A stretch of 64,000 bases of DNA, taken from the NCBI GenBank assembly GCA_035771175.1, contig CM069602.1, forward strand, positions 9,427,501 to 9,491,500, read 5' to 3'. Under the pieces are notes generated by a model. That model was not told the DNA's origin, searched no databases, and saw only the letters and a program-made list of their open reading frames with translations. Below are positions 36,716 to 48,118 of this stretch, in pieces. Position numbers and translations under genes: made by a program. Origin of the DNA: Paratinospora sagittata. Taxonomy: Eukaryota > Streptophyta > Magnoliopsida > Ranunculales > Menispermaceae. Within the stretch, counting starts at the first letter, position 1, and each line of letters starts with the position of its first letter.

Positions 36716-37357
36716 CTACTTCTTTATCTTCCGAACCTTCTTCGGTCCTGAAACTGCCATTCTACCAATCGAACACCCACATCGCGCCCGAAATATTATA
36801 ACAGCTCTACCATTAGGAGGCGCCATTTTCCTAAGCTCAGCTTCCAATTCCTTCTGGTATTCTTGAGACAATCTAAAAATCCCTTTCCCATCTCCATCCT
36901 TCACCAAATTTGAACTTGAATTCTTCACAGAGTCCTCAGTTTCAAGCTGAATATCAAACTCAGCTGCCTTTTGAAGCCCTCGGCAATTTGGGTTCTTACA
37001 TTTTGTACTAATACACCTAGAAACTCCCCAAGCTGCCATTAACGCAAAGACCAAGCTAATTCCAAGACACATATAAGCCATCGGAGCTCGACAAACTTCA
37101 AATTTAACGACGGAAACAGTTGCCCAACAAATTTTAGCAATTCCACAGCATAAAATCTTGATATAAGGGTATAACAAGAACCCAAAAGCACCAATAACAG
37201 CAATCAAAATCACAACATCAATTGCAGCAGTTCGCGATCGATCACAAGGAAGCTTTTTATGGGTGTTAGGAGAATTGGGTAGCTTTCTATTCCTATGAAA
37301 CTGATGATTCTGTCTCGAATTACAAGATGGGTCGGATAATGTCAAAGGGCCCGCCAT
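36716..37357 (-). CDS. L34e-superfamily two-pass membrane protein, function unknown
   Basis: Plant-specific protein of the group annotated as ribosomal protein L34e superfamily, which is not a true ribosomal protein. The start chosen is the ATG at 37357 (MAGPLTLSDPS, 213 aa), in a good GCCATGG context. The frame stays open upstream to an ATG at 37435 that would add 26 non-conserved residues. Two hydrophobic segments are visible at about 44-65 (AAIDVVILIAVIGAFGFLLY) and 92-112 (MAYMCLGISLVFALMAAWGV). They are followed by a Cys cluster (115, 120, 125) in CISTKCKNPNCRGL and the conserved block ELRKMAPPNGRAVIIFRARC with CGC (193-195) and a basic end. Paired Cys motifs suggest metal binding, which is inference. 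Confidence 0.85.
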   Translation of the reverse strand: MAGPLTLSDPSCNSRQNHQFHRNRKLPNSPNTHKKLPCDRSRTAAIDVVILIAVIGAFGFLLYPYIKILCCGIAKICWATVSVVKFEVCRAPMAYMCLGISLVFALMAAWGVSRCISTKCKNPNCRGLQKAAEFDIQLETEDSVKNSSSNLVKDGDGKGIFRLSQEYQKELEAELRKMAPPNGRAVIIFRARCGCSIGRMAVSGPKKVRKIKK

Positions 37358-37944
37358 GGTCCCGTGATGATTGAACGAATTGAACACAGTAAATGAACTA
37401 CGGAAATAGACCATTTGGAGAGAAACCCAGATCAAAAAATCGAATTTTGATGAGTACCCACCAATTTAAACCTGGAAATAAGTTGAGGGCATCAATCTGA
37501 AACGCGAAATTTGATGATCAAACGACGTGAATATTGCTACCTGGGCGACGAGTTCTGATAAAATTAAGAGCTTTTGAATCAGTTTTCCGAGCTGAGATCG
37601 GTTTTACGATCGAATTCTGCATCTGAGATTGAAGCGGAGAATAGAAGGAAGAAATTTTCAATTTGGGAGAGGAATCTAGGGCCCTGCCGGCTTAATAGAA
37701 ATGGGAAGTCAAGAGAGTCCATAAAGAACAAGAAGTCGTCGTTGTGGAAGAGCCTGCTTGCTTATCTTGTAAGCCGATATTTACTTTAGAATCCATTTAG
37801 GCAAATTTTCCAGTGTAGATAATCAAAGTGTATATCTCGAGGTCATCCAATGGTTCAGATGGATTCATTTATGAATTATCTAAAAATAATTTGATAAATT
37901 TTCCTTTCATGGTGGAGATATATATATATATATATATTTAGGAG

Positions 37945-38722
37945 AAACAAAATCATTGAGTTGGGTTGGGTTAGTTTGAGGCTAAAATTTAACTCAACGC
38001 ATTCGGATTGCTAAATTTGAAACCCAACTCAACTCCGTCTATCCTCCAATCCAACCCAAATAGTTCGGATTCAGTTTGGGTAGATCGGGTTGGACTTGGG
38101 CCTAATATTAATAACTTCGAATGACTTTATGGTGGCCCTTTTTCTTTTACCCAATATTTACAGTGTGTTATTACAATGACGTGTTTATGAAACTCATGTT
38201 CATGATGATGATCTACTTCTCTTATTGGTCTATATTTTTAAAATTTGATATAAACATAACTTGTTACGGGGGCTTACTTTTACATTGCTAAAAAGTGTCA
38301 ATGGTTAAACACTAAAAATTCTTATCGAACAGTTAGAAAAACACACATAAAAACAGATAAAGTAGAATAAGTAAAAGACACAAGTACACAGTCAAGCCAA
38401 AAAAAACACAAAAAAGATAAAAAATAATAATTTTAAGATATTATGATTGTTAAGTTCTACATTAGTAAGTTTTTTTTTTTTAAATTACTAAAGCTCTAAA
38501 TCATAAATATGTAATTGTAAAATTTATGACTTTGAGACTAATACTAGAATTCGATTTGATCAGGTTATTCGATTTTTTATGGGTTGAACCCGTGACCTAA
38601 CCCAAACCGATTGAGCTATGTATTTTAGAAACTAACTCAACCCAAACTATCTATTTAACCAACTTAAATCAACCTAAAAGGTTCGGTTCGGCAGATTCGG
38701 TCGGGTTGATGAACACCCCTAG
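37945..38722. mobile_element. Possible hAT-like non-autonomous element
   Basis: Both ends are rich in GGGTTGGGTT/AACCCAACTC motifs in opposite orientation. The right end reads GATGAACACCCCTAGG, whose reverse complement CCTAGGGGTGTTCATC is a typical plant hAT-MITE terminus. A matching left terminus was not found, so the left boundary is a guess. Confidence 0.4.
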
Positions 38723-39384
38723 GTAGAAGCAACATTTACAATGTTTATTTTTAGTTATATAATAAAATCTATCTAGATAACTTAGTTTAATTACTCTTCA
38801 TTCCTAAAAGAAACAATATTAAAAATAACCAAATTATGTGGTTATTTTTAATATTAATAATACTCAATTTTTTTAAAAAAAAATGCCAATGGAATTTGTA
38901 AAATATATTACGGTTCATATTAAGCCATAAAACCAAATGGGCATGACCATGGCCTTATCTCCTGACTCTTTACAACATCATATCTCGTTGCCCACCAATG
39001 GCTTATATATGATGATGAACCATGAAGCTATCACTTTCCAATAACATATACCATGGTGCCGGCCTTTGATTTTTCAACATTAGAATCTGATGACTATTTC
39101 TTTGTAGTGTATTTGGGGGCATAAAATTAATTGAGAATTGAAATTCCATGAGTCAATTGAATTGGTTGGAAGTTGAAATTGTGACAGGAAAAAAGAAAAT
39201 GTTGTTTTGTTCTTCAATGTTTGTTCCTTCCTTCTTCCAACAAAATTAAAAAAGAAGAAGAAAACCTCAAGTCATTTGAAAAACTTATGAATTTTCTGTG
39301 GAAAAGTGCACAAGCATCAAAGTCAGTGTAGCACTAATTTTTCTTTAATAAACTATACTTAATTGACGAAAGAAGAAAAAATAA

Positions 39385-39555
39385 TTTAAAGTCGGATAGT
39401 CTCGTTAGATGAAAGACGAGATATAAGTCGTGGTTGAAGAACGAGGTTTCGAGTTCGAGTTCGAACTCGTGCCCATATTTATTCATCCACTTTGAGAAAA
39501 GACGCCTAACAGCCTCTGCTAAAAGGTTAGCAGGATACTGAAGGGTTGTAGATAA
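39385..39555 (+). mobile_element. Possible tRNA-derived SINE
   Basis: GTCGGATAGTCTCGTTAGAT opens the segment. A B-box-like GAGTTCGAACTC follows about 80 bp later, and the end GGGTTGTAGATAAAAAAAAA is A-rich. This order fits a SINE, but no target duplication or second copy was found in the window. Confidence 0.4.
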
Positions 39556-40199
39556 AAAAAAATAAAAAATAGAAAAGACAAGACAAATCTGCCTTTCTTT
39601 TTCATCTACTCAAACACACGTCGAGTCAAATTTCAAGATGTGTGTTTGGAAATTCTAGTTCTCGATTGTAACTTAATTTAAACTTTTCTTTTTTCCAATT
39701 CTATGAAGTTGAAATTTTTTTCAATTTTCAGTTATCTAATATCAGTTCTTATATATCTTAACATGCACGGGACAACAATCTCAAACTTGGTGATTATTCT
39801 ATTAGAATAACCAGCTAGGTTCCTATGAAATTTGCAAAACTTTTTTTTGCAGCAGATCATTTTTGTATAAATTGAAAGTAATTTCTTTTTGTCATGCATT
39901 GATTTCATATATTGTAGTGATCTCATAGACATAGACAACATAGTCTCTTAAAAATAACACAAAAAAATTAGATTTCATAGAAAAAGTTTTCTATATCTCA
40001 TAAGCTATAGAAGTGACATGGCCTTATAGCATTACTTCTAATAATCAAATAAGGTGGAACAGAGTTTAAAAAATCTTATAATCAAATGAACAAACGAATG
40101 CACTTTAACTTAATTAATTGAAATCTTTAGTTATGAACAGGTGGTTAAGAGCATTCCTTTATGACCATCTTACATTTAAAAATAAATAAATAATAATAA

Positions 40200-40300
40200 T
40201 ATTAGTTGTTAATTATATAACCAGCTCTATTACCAAATTATATATTCGGGAAGGAATCAGGTTGGTTCCTAATCCATTAATTCTCCTCACCTCCCTGGGA
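40200..40300 (-). mobile_element. SINE family A, copy 2 (truncated)
   Basis: Minus-strand sequence matches the 3' half of the element at 9148-9413: GAGGAGAATTAATGGATTAGG, CCTGATTCCTTCCC and GCTGGTTATATAATTAAC are in the same order. The tRNA-like 5' half and target duplications are missing. Confidence 0.7.
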
Positions 40301-42525
40301 CTAGTTCTTATAATTATTAATATTTACAATACGGTATGTGGGCTATAAGTCATTTGTTGCGAGCGTGTACTACTTAGATTGGGTGGGCTTAGAAGTTAGT
40401 TGTTGTCTAAGGATCCGCTTATTCTTTATAAATTGTTATCAGTTGTGTGGCCATTAATAGAAGTAGAAGGTAATTCTCAAAAAATAAAATAAAAATAAAA
40501 ATAAAAATAAAAGAAAAACGAAGTAGGTAAAATTGATTGGTAAGTTAGGAAAGTTGGGTAGGCAGTAGGACCTGTTCAATCCCACTTCCACCAGTACCAC
40601 TTCAAATCGTTGGTGAAGAATGCAAAGTGGGTTTACTTGTAACAAATGCTTCTAATCATTCATTCATTTAAACTAAGGACTTGCCATATTGACAAAAAAA
40701 TAAAAAATAAAAAATAAAATTAAAATTAAGGACTTGCAAGACTTTTTTAAGATCAAGACAAACCCATTGAAGGATAGTTGTTGACTTAATAAAACTGTGA
40801 TCGTCATCAATTGGTGGGTTTGGCAGTACCCAACAAAAATGAAAGAAAGAAAAGAGAGAGATGGAGAGACAGAGAGAGAGAGAGAGCTTTGTCACAATGA
40901 TCCTAAGTCATCAGCATTGACATCTATATCTACTAGAAGGACCTGTAATTTAGTGTGCTCACCACAAATTATTATTATTATTTTAGAAATGTTTTTACAA
41001 TTTAAATATTATACTCAAAACAATAACCCGTTGATATTGTTTTCTTTTCTCTTTCTCACGTATGATGGGGTGATGCATGGTATATTAATTGTATATTTTT
41101 GAGTATGTATTTTCAATCGTTTTAGCATTCTTCTTATTATTTTTAAAACGAACTCTTTTTTCCTAATTAAGAGACAAATTATTAGTTAATATTTCAATCA
41201 ACAATCAAATGGGCCCACTTGATTAATTAGTATCAATTTGAGTATTGTACAATTAAAGTACATATTGTGTGCATATACCTTGTGAAAACTCCTCTAGCTA
41301 GCTGAGGCGTTTCTCAATTACTTCTTAATTTGGCTTGGTTTTCAATTATGTCAAAGACGTCCCTACATGAATGAAAAAGTACATAAGTACTACAATTCTG
41401 TAGATTATTAAATTTTATTATAAAGTTTGAGAGAAAAGAGAAAGAGAGAGTGATATATTTCTTTCATTGTTCATCTTTTTAACTTTTATACTAAAATAAG
41501 ATTTAATAAAGCTTTTGGATCTGTTTTCACTTTAGTTAGATTTTCTTTGCATTTTTACTGTACTTGTTTATGATTACTGGACTTTCATCACCTAACTTGA
41601 TGTCCTATTATTTAAAAACTTCTTTTCACAAAGGAAATGTTTTTGATTTTGTACATAAAATATATATGCATGGCTAGTACTTAAGTATTTCACTTAATGA
41701 AGCATGGTGCCCAATGACAAGTGGCAGTAACAATGAGGTAATGGTGACGGCATTATTATAGTGATGGTGGTGGTGATGGCAACATTGGCAGTGGCATCAG
41801 GGATTGTGATAATGGGTTTGTATTCTTTATATTTCATTTTCTTGATAAGAAATAGTCATAAAAAATAAGCTTCTTTTCTTTAGGAAGTAAAAGGGCAAAA
41901 ATTGACTAATGGGTCTCACCTTTTACCAACTTCATTTCACTTTTCTTCAATTGATGATTTGTGATGTTCTAATTAATCAATCTTTGAATCTTCTTATAGA
42001 TAAGTTTGTGCATGTGTTTTGGATGTGGGCTGTTTAAAGTTGAACATATGCCTTATCAGAAACTAAAAAAATTATAGCTGCCTAAAATTGAAACCCAAGC
42101 CCAATCTAATCCTTCCCTTGCTAATGTGATCTATAAGATCTAGACCCTTTTTTTTTTTTGAGGGGATTGCAAACCATTTTGACCTAATTTTTCAAAAGAA
42201 TAGTGATTTTTTAACACACTTTATTAATATTGCTCTTAAGAGTTGTTAGATCATCTTGTATTACGTGTTAATATGTAATTTAAGGCGATCAACATGTTAT
42301 ACGAGGCAATTTAACCACTTTTAAGGGCAATATCAACAAAATGTATTAAAAAAATGTGTTTTTAAAGTATTTTTCTTTTTAAAAAATGTTTTTATAAAAG
42401 TTGCAACAAACAGATAAAATTCTTACATTTCATACACACGGATCAATTACCAGGCCATAATATGTTTGAGGTGCCCTAGAAGAAATGGATATATTATATG
42501 TACACTCACAGTTTAGCAACAATAT

Positions 42526-42714
42526 GAAGTTGGTGCTGTTGGTAAAGATGTGACTTTAGAACTTAAAAGTTTTAAGTTCAACTGTTGTCATTGTCTTACC
42601 TTAGGGGTGAAAGAAATTAATGGGTCAGAAACTAGCCTGATAACTCATCGATAATGTGGTCTAATGACGGATCTGGTTATACAACTAACTATTAATATTC
42701 TTCTAAAAAAAAAA
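42526..42714 (+). mobile_element. SINE family A, copy 3
   Basis: The copy has an A-box-like start (GAAGTTGGTGCTGTTGGTAA), a B-box-like region (TTTTAAGTTCAACT), then GAAATTAATGGGTCAG, AGCCTGATAACTC, GGTTATACAACTAACTATTA and an A tail at 42704-42714. It aligns end to end with the reverse complement of 9148-9413. No clear target duplication remains. Confidence 0.75.
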
Positions 42715-43039
42715 GAAAGTAAAAGAGTGAGAGTGTAACAACAAGTAACTCAAAAGAGGAATAATATAAATACAGTGCAGGTGGAAGAATTAAAGTATTG
42801 TCAACGATGAATAAAGGTTAAATCTAAATAATTAAGTCATGAAATCCACGAAGGAGGTAGCAATTTATCACCAGCCCACAGATTTAGATTGTGGAAATAA
42901 ATCAGTTAGGTAGCAACAAACAATCCCAACTTAGTCAATGGGGAGTTTGCAGGGGATACCCTTAATCTATTTTAAATTTTTAAACGTTGATGTATTTTAT
43001 AAAGCTGCTAGTAGGTATATGGAATAGAATGTCTAGCAA

Positions 43040-43340
43040 TAAAGAAATAATATGTGAAAGTGTAACGGAAATGCTCATGTTAGGATGAATATCATGTAGT
43101 AAGATTTTAAAATATAGAATTAAAAATGGGGTGTATATAAGAAATGGTAAGAATAACCCCACTTGAAGATAAAATAGTTTGGACATATAAAACAAAGACA
43201 TTTAGATACTCCTTAAAGGTAGAGGCTGACTTAAAATAATATAAATAAAAATATTAAAAAAGATATAACTATTTATAATTTGAATGTTAAATTAGTTCTA
43301 AATAGAATAAAGTAGATATAAATCTATACCTCTATATATT
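43040..43340 (+). pseudogene. Decayed RTE-type LINE fragment
   Basis: Broken frames retain AAAAAGATATAACTATTTAT and AATTTGAATGTTAAATTAGT, parallel to 34935-34985 in the better-preserved RTE end, plus an upstream RIKNGVYIRNG-like piece. Stops and frameshifts are frequent. Confidence 0.5.
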
Positions 43341-43693
43341 GAGAGAGATGTATAGATATAAATCTAAATCTTAGCTGCATACCAATTGCAGATAAGTAAA
43401 TACATTAATCAGCATTCTCAATATGTCAAAATTAACTCATATATATAGGAGGAACATAAACACTCAAATTACAGTAGCACAAATGCTGTCCCATCTACGG
43501 TTAGCTTTACCTTAATCTCTACCCTAATAACAACCTTAATAGCTCTCTCTATATATTAGCAATACAATTTTCACTCGGTAATAATAATAATGATAGTAAT
43601 ACTAATACTGTGTAAATATATCATCACTCCCATGATGTTATAACAGAGAACTACTACTTTAACGGTACGTGAATCTGGCTAGCTGGTTATAAG

Positions 43694-44386
43694 CTAGCCT
43701 CTCCCTGTAAATGGTGGCCTTGGAAGGTGTCGGTTGTTAGCTCCTGAACCTGGATAGTCATTGCTCTCCAAATCCATCCTTCCATTCACCCAGCTCTGAT
43801 CATCTTCTGTTAATATTTCCTGTTTTCCATTGGACAAATTTTATTCAATTAAATCCAAGATCAAGAATTATATGTAATAACAATATTCGCAGTCACTCTA
43901 GCATGCATGCATCCTAGATTTCAAGAACTTTAAATTAGTTGTCTTAACAACATTATAAATTAAAATGGGCCTCGACACAACGATTGGGGTTACTCCGGTA
44001 TGACCTGAAGGTTACCGGTTCGTAGAGGCGGAAACCTCGTGCACGGGGTACCTCCTTTATTTTTCACATTATGATCATAACTTCGTGAAATGAGAACCAT
44101 ATGATATTTTCGGATCATTTCGCATGTGAAGTACCTGGGGGATGGTTTCTGAAGCCTCAAGAACTTGAGTTTGAGTTTCATGCAATAGATTTCTAGACCC
44201 TGTAACCAAAAAAAATGATGATTAATGCTTGCTAAGAAGAAGAAGTGTTTATGCACTGTAAATTAACTGAAGATGAGTTTATAATGGAGGATACTGACTT
44301 GTTATTGGGACAACATTAAGGGCTACGATCTGAGAAGAAAAAAACAGAATCATCAGGAGGAGATGAAGGGAAGTAACTGCAGCCAT
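43694..44386 (-). CDS. PSY: PSY-family tyrosine-sulfated peptide precursor, gene A
   Basis: A secreted growth-peptide precursor too finely split to show as one reading frame. Exons on the minus strand: 44386-44299, 44199-44135, 43819-43694; GT-AG introns, phases 1 and 0; 279 nt, 92 aa. Residues 1-23 form a signal peptide (MAAVTSLHLLLMILFFSSQI). A variable propeptide follows. Near the C-terminus Asp72-Tyr73 opens DYPGSGANNRHLP, then RPPFTGRG. This matches the PSY consensus D-Y-x4-A-N-x2-H-x-P; in PSY1 the Asp-Tyr is the tyrosylprotein sulfotransferase site, and the sulfated peptide leaves the cell to signal through LRR receptor kinases. A TATA box lies 70 bp upstream of the ATG. A paralogue with the same exon plan sits at 47697-48118 (+). 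Confidence 0.85.
43967..44075 (+). mobile_element. Au-like SINE fragment in PSY gene A intron
   Basis: GTATGACCTGAAGGTTACCG, GGTTCGTAGAGG and GGAAACCTCGTGCACGGGGTA follow the order of the central part of Au-type SINEs (GTGACC...GGTCACGGGTTCGA...GAAACAGCCTC...GCAGGGTA). It lies in intron 2 of PSY gene A, antisense to it. The match is partial and no target duplication was found. Confidence 0.45.
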
Positions 44387-44455
44387 TTCTCTCTACCAAG
44401 CTCAAAGTTAGTGATAACTTGGATGATGTTGTTTCAGTATTCATGAGCCTAGTGC

Positions 44456-44470
44456 TCCTTTTATATATAC
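44456..44470 (-). promoter_or_regulatory. TATA box of PSY gene A
   Basis: The minus strand reads GTATATATAAAAGGAG, a near-consensus plant TATA box about 70 bp upstream of the ATG at 44386. It predicts a transcription start near 44430 and a leader of about 40 nt. Confidence 0.65.
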
Positions 44471-47400
44471 ATTTTCTTATTATAAAGTATTTTTGGATGC
44501 CTGTGCCTGTTGGGCACACATATCAATTCACCAAAGTCAAAAAGATGAACACCACCTCTTTGGACAAAGGAAGCTTGCCTAACTTCTTAAAAGTCTCCTA
44601 TATATTTATATATATAATGTGAATCACACAGTAGGAATTATAATGAATGGCATAATCTAGTGTGTGAATCTGGCTAGCTGGTACATGTGTGATATTTTCT
44701 AGGAACTTTATAAATAAATTGAGACTAAGGGTTAGTATAGTGGGGGGCATGAGTATATAAATTAAATGAACCGAGGATGGAAAGCTGAACCCCCACCATG
44801 AAAGTGGAGAGTGACAAAGGAAGAGAATTTGAGAAACAGCTGGTTTCTTAATTACCCCATAATAATCTTAAGTCAAAGGTCCTGGAGCTGTAGATTATTC
44901 ATTTTCACAGTAATATGTGAGAGATTGACCCAAATTTGTGATATAGTCATAACTATATATTTATATATATATATACCCTAAATATTTATATTTTGATTTT
45001 TTATCCAAAATATTTGCATAGGCTAATAGTAGTATAGGTTTTTTTTAGCAAAATGGCTACTTGGGCTATAGCCCAGGGTAGCCCAAACGTAGCTATACCC
45101 CTGGGTGAATGTATTTAGAAGGATATATTTAGAAGTTAATGAATTCATGTATATACTTAAGATAGTGTGGTCCACGAACTTAGTGGTTTATGTATGTTAA
45201 AGTTCAACTATTATTCATGTATGTATGTATTGTATTTGTCTATGTAAACTCTAATAAATACCCTACGTATTTCACATTTTGAAATCAAACAAAGTGTACA
45301 AGTTTAAGTGCAAGTTCAAGTTTTTTTTCTCTTTCAATATTGTTCTAATTTGGTGTTTGCATTGTGTGCTCACTATGTCTCCAACAATGACCCTTTTTTA
45401 AATTCAATTTAAGTAAGACTTTTACCAATTACATAGGATTGGTTACATAAATATATTTTCTTCATTTCTCTCTTCAAGTGCTAAGTTGAAATTTAAATTA
45501 ACATCTTAATCTGATTATGTAATTAGAATATTCATGGGAGAGTTGATCTAATAAAGATCTATGTTGGTTTTCAGGTACCTAATGCAATCCCTTTTCTTTA
45601 TCCAAGCTAAAGACTAATTGTGTATAGGTGGAGTTGCCTCTTTTCTCAATCTACACTCAAAAAAATAGTAGCCATCAATCATACAATGTTTAAAATTGGC
45701 ATTTCATGTTGCAACTATTTAAACACAATGTGATTCCAGCTTGCCCAACAAAGAGAAAATTAAATAATCATCCCCCAAAACATATCTACAGCCACATTCT
45801 TAAAACCATATATCTTTGTGTGGTTATAATGGGGCATCTAACACCTTTATGCCAGAAGAAGTTTTCATTAGTTGATTACACATATTTTGATTGAGTGCAA
45901 TTATGCTAGTTTGTTTGGACGCAACATCTGGCATTAGGGGAGATGCCATTATTTATTTTTTCCCCTCTGAAGTCTCAACCATCTTCTACACAATACTACA
46001 TGTAACATTTGGATTGGTGCAATATGTTGGTGGTAGACAAAATAATATATGCAAGTGATGTAATGAAGCATTAAAAATCCCTAGAGTACTCTCTCATTTG
46101 ATGGAAAGTAAATCATGTTTGCTTTGTCAACCAAAAACTCACTACATTTTACCCTAAATTTATAGGATATGGAAGGAAATGAACCTATTAGCAAGATTAC
46201 ATTGATGAAGGATTATGGGCACTATATATTTTGATTGGGAGCATGAAGTTGTCACAATCAAGAAACAATACACCAAAAAAAAAAAACTTAGGATCCTGAC
46301 ATTCCACTATGCTCCCTAATTGAAATTTCCCAACAGTGTCACATAATTCTTACTTTATTCCAAGGCAGCTTCCACTTTGATTTTTATTAGCCCATTTCTT
46401 TCTCCTTTTTCTCCCTAGTGCGTAGTATCATAAGCTTCTTTTCTGATCACGGAACTCTAAAGTGAGGATTATTGGATAACAAAATAATAGTTTACTTCAA
46501 ACAATACACCCAAAAAATAAAAATAAAAATCGCCCAAGGCTCATGTCTTATAACGTGTATTGTATAAATATCCTTTCAACCACACCATGAATCATTTAGA
46601 GAACATGAAAAATTAGCGATTCTCATCAGGGCCATAACGACAATTAGGTGGGTGCGCATTCGCTCCACATGGACAAATAGGTCCTAGAAAACAAAGGTCA
46701 CCGGAAGACTATACAGAACTAATAACCATGATTACAACTTTTATTTATTTATTTATTTATGTAATGTAACTACACACTATCCACCCTTTTTTTTTTTGAT
46801 AGAGAGAGGTGCGCACTATCTACTTGATATAGTTTCAACAGAATGCATTAATGTTAATTGGTTCTAAATCTTTTCAAGATTTGGTGTGGGATGATGAGTT
46901 GGAATATTTCCATTTCCACTCAGAGCTTGTAAAATGAAATTCTACAACAATTGGGTATTTGGAATTGAGATAGATAAGAGAATTTCATGTTGATGTTGAT
47001 ATGAGTCAGTTACAAATTTGGTTTTAATGCTAAGAATGTTTTTGTTCTGTATTTCTAGGTTTTCCCTAAGACCCAGAAGTCCAAGTTTCTCCAAGGAGAT
47101 TTCCTCTCCCATGTTTAATTCTCAGAAAAATAAAACAACACAGGAAATATCAGCAATTAACACAATAAAATTGTGTGATTATCATCACTTAGATGAGAAT
47201 TAAAAGAAATAAAGTGGTAGAGAGTGATCAAAGAAGACAAAGCTTAATGGCCTAGTGGATTGGAAGAATATGTTTTTTCAGTCTTATTTAATACAGATGA
47301 CCAATGGGACCCTTGATAGGTGCTAACAATTGCGGCTTCCGTGTTTAAGTGTTGAACTACAAAGATGGCCTTTTTAGAGCATGTATGGTTGCAATCCCAT

Positions 47401-47621
47401 GAAGATTTCTGCTGCATAAGTATCTACAACTTTACCAGTTAACTGAAAGGCCTGGAAGATTGCAACGTGGTTGGTGATGGAGATGAGAAGTCAATTTGCA
47501 AAACAATTTTAACAAGTAGCAGAAAAGCTGTACCATCTTGGGTCAGAGAAACTTATCTGATTACCACTCCCTATCAATCTATCAAATTAAAATCATTCCA
47601 TTTTCAGCATGTTTATTTTCT

Positions 47622-47628
47622 TATAAAT
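47622..47628 (+). promoter_or_regulatory. Candidate TATA box of PSY gene B
   Basis: TATAAAT lies about 70 bp upstream of the ATG at 47697, the same spacing as in PSY gene A. The region is AT-rich, so chance occurrence is possible. Confidence 0.45.
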
Positions 47629-47696
47629 TTCAGGATTTCAAGGCCAAGATCAGAAATTCCAAGGACAACCCATTTGTCAGACAGCTAAAAGAAGTG

Positions 47697-48118
47697 ATGG
47701 GTAGGTCTTATTTCATCAGGGTACTTCTGATTTCACTTGTTCTGGCCCTGTGTCTCTCCCAAGGTACAATTACTTTATTTTCTGAACTTGTTTTTCTGTT
47801 TCTGTTCTTTCTGTTCGACTCGTTCTTACATGCCTTGGTTATTAAGTTTTAGGATTTGGGAGAAATTCAAACATGGTTGAGAAAGAAGATTCTGCTCTGT
47901 CTTCAAAGGTTCTATTTTGCTTCTCTTTTCAACTTATTTTTTCAAGCAATTGATGTGTAGTGACAGTAATAATAAGAGATGTATGCTCTGCTCTGTTTGA
48001 TTATTCTCAGGAAATTTCAGAAAAAGCAAAAGAGTCCATTTTTTACCCTGATTATACTGATCCAGGGTCAAACCCAAGGCACAGCATTCCTCCTCCTCCA
48101 GCAGGCTTTGCACCCTGA
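47697..48118 (+). CDS. PSY: PSY-family tyrosine-sulfated peptide precursor, gene B
   Basis: Exons 47697-47763, 47853-47908 and 48011-48118 join with GT-AG introns in phases 1 and 0 to 231 nt, 76 aa. Residues 1-22 are a signal peptide (MGRSYFIRVLLISLVLALCL). Asp55-Tyr56 opens DYTDPGSNPRHSIPPPP, close to the PSY pattern D-Y-x-x-P-x-x-N-P-x-H, with Ser in place of the usual Ala before Asn. The protein ends AGFAP. Both PSY genes share three exons, intron phases, a very short exon 2 and an exon 3 that opens Glu-Ile and holds the peptide, so they are paralogues. AATAAA signals follow at 48154 and 48209. The role (secreted growth or stress signal after sulfation) is inferred from the family. Confidence 0.83.

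Larger units (their letters stand above)
37436..43693. other. Intergenic region with repeats
   Basis: The first few hundred bases are the leader and promoter side of the L34e-like gene. The rest is AT-rich with a hAT-like fragment (37945-38722), a possible SINE (39385-39555), two family A SINE copies, an RTE remnant (43040-43340) and a GGTGATGG-rich minisatellite at about 41700-41820. No gene was recognised. Confidence 0.55.
44387..47696. other. Intergenic region between the divergent PSY genes
   Basis: These 3.3 kb separate the two start codons and so contain both promoters. AT-rich runs and an ATTT microsatellite (about 46741-46760) are present. A short palindromic block, GGGCTATAGCCC with nearby GGGTAGCCC, lies at 45064-45089. 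No coding exon was recognised. Confidence 0.6.

Noticed and set aside
37358..37435. 26-residue N-terminal extension of the L34e-like protein
   Set aside because: Upstream in-frame ATG has poor context and the added residues do not resemble the conserved start MAGPLTLSDPS.
47467..47688. 73-aa plus-strand frame overlapping the PSY gene B leader
   Set aside because: It lies in the upstream region and ends just before the PSY ATG; no homology seen.
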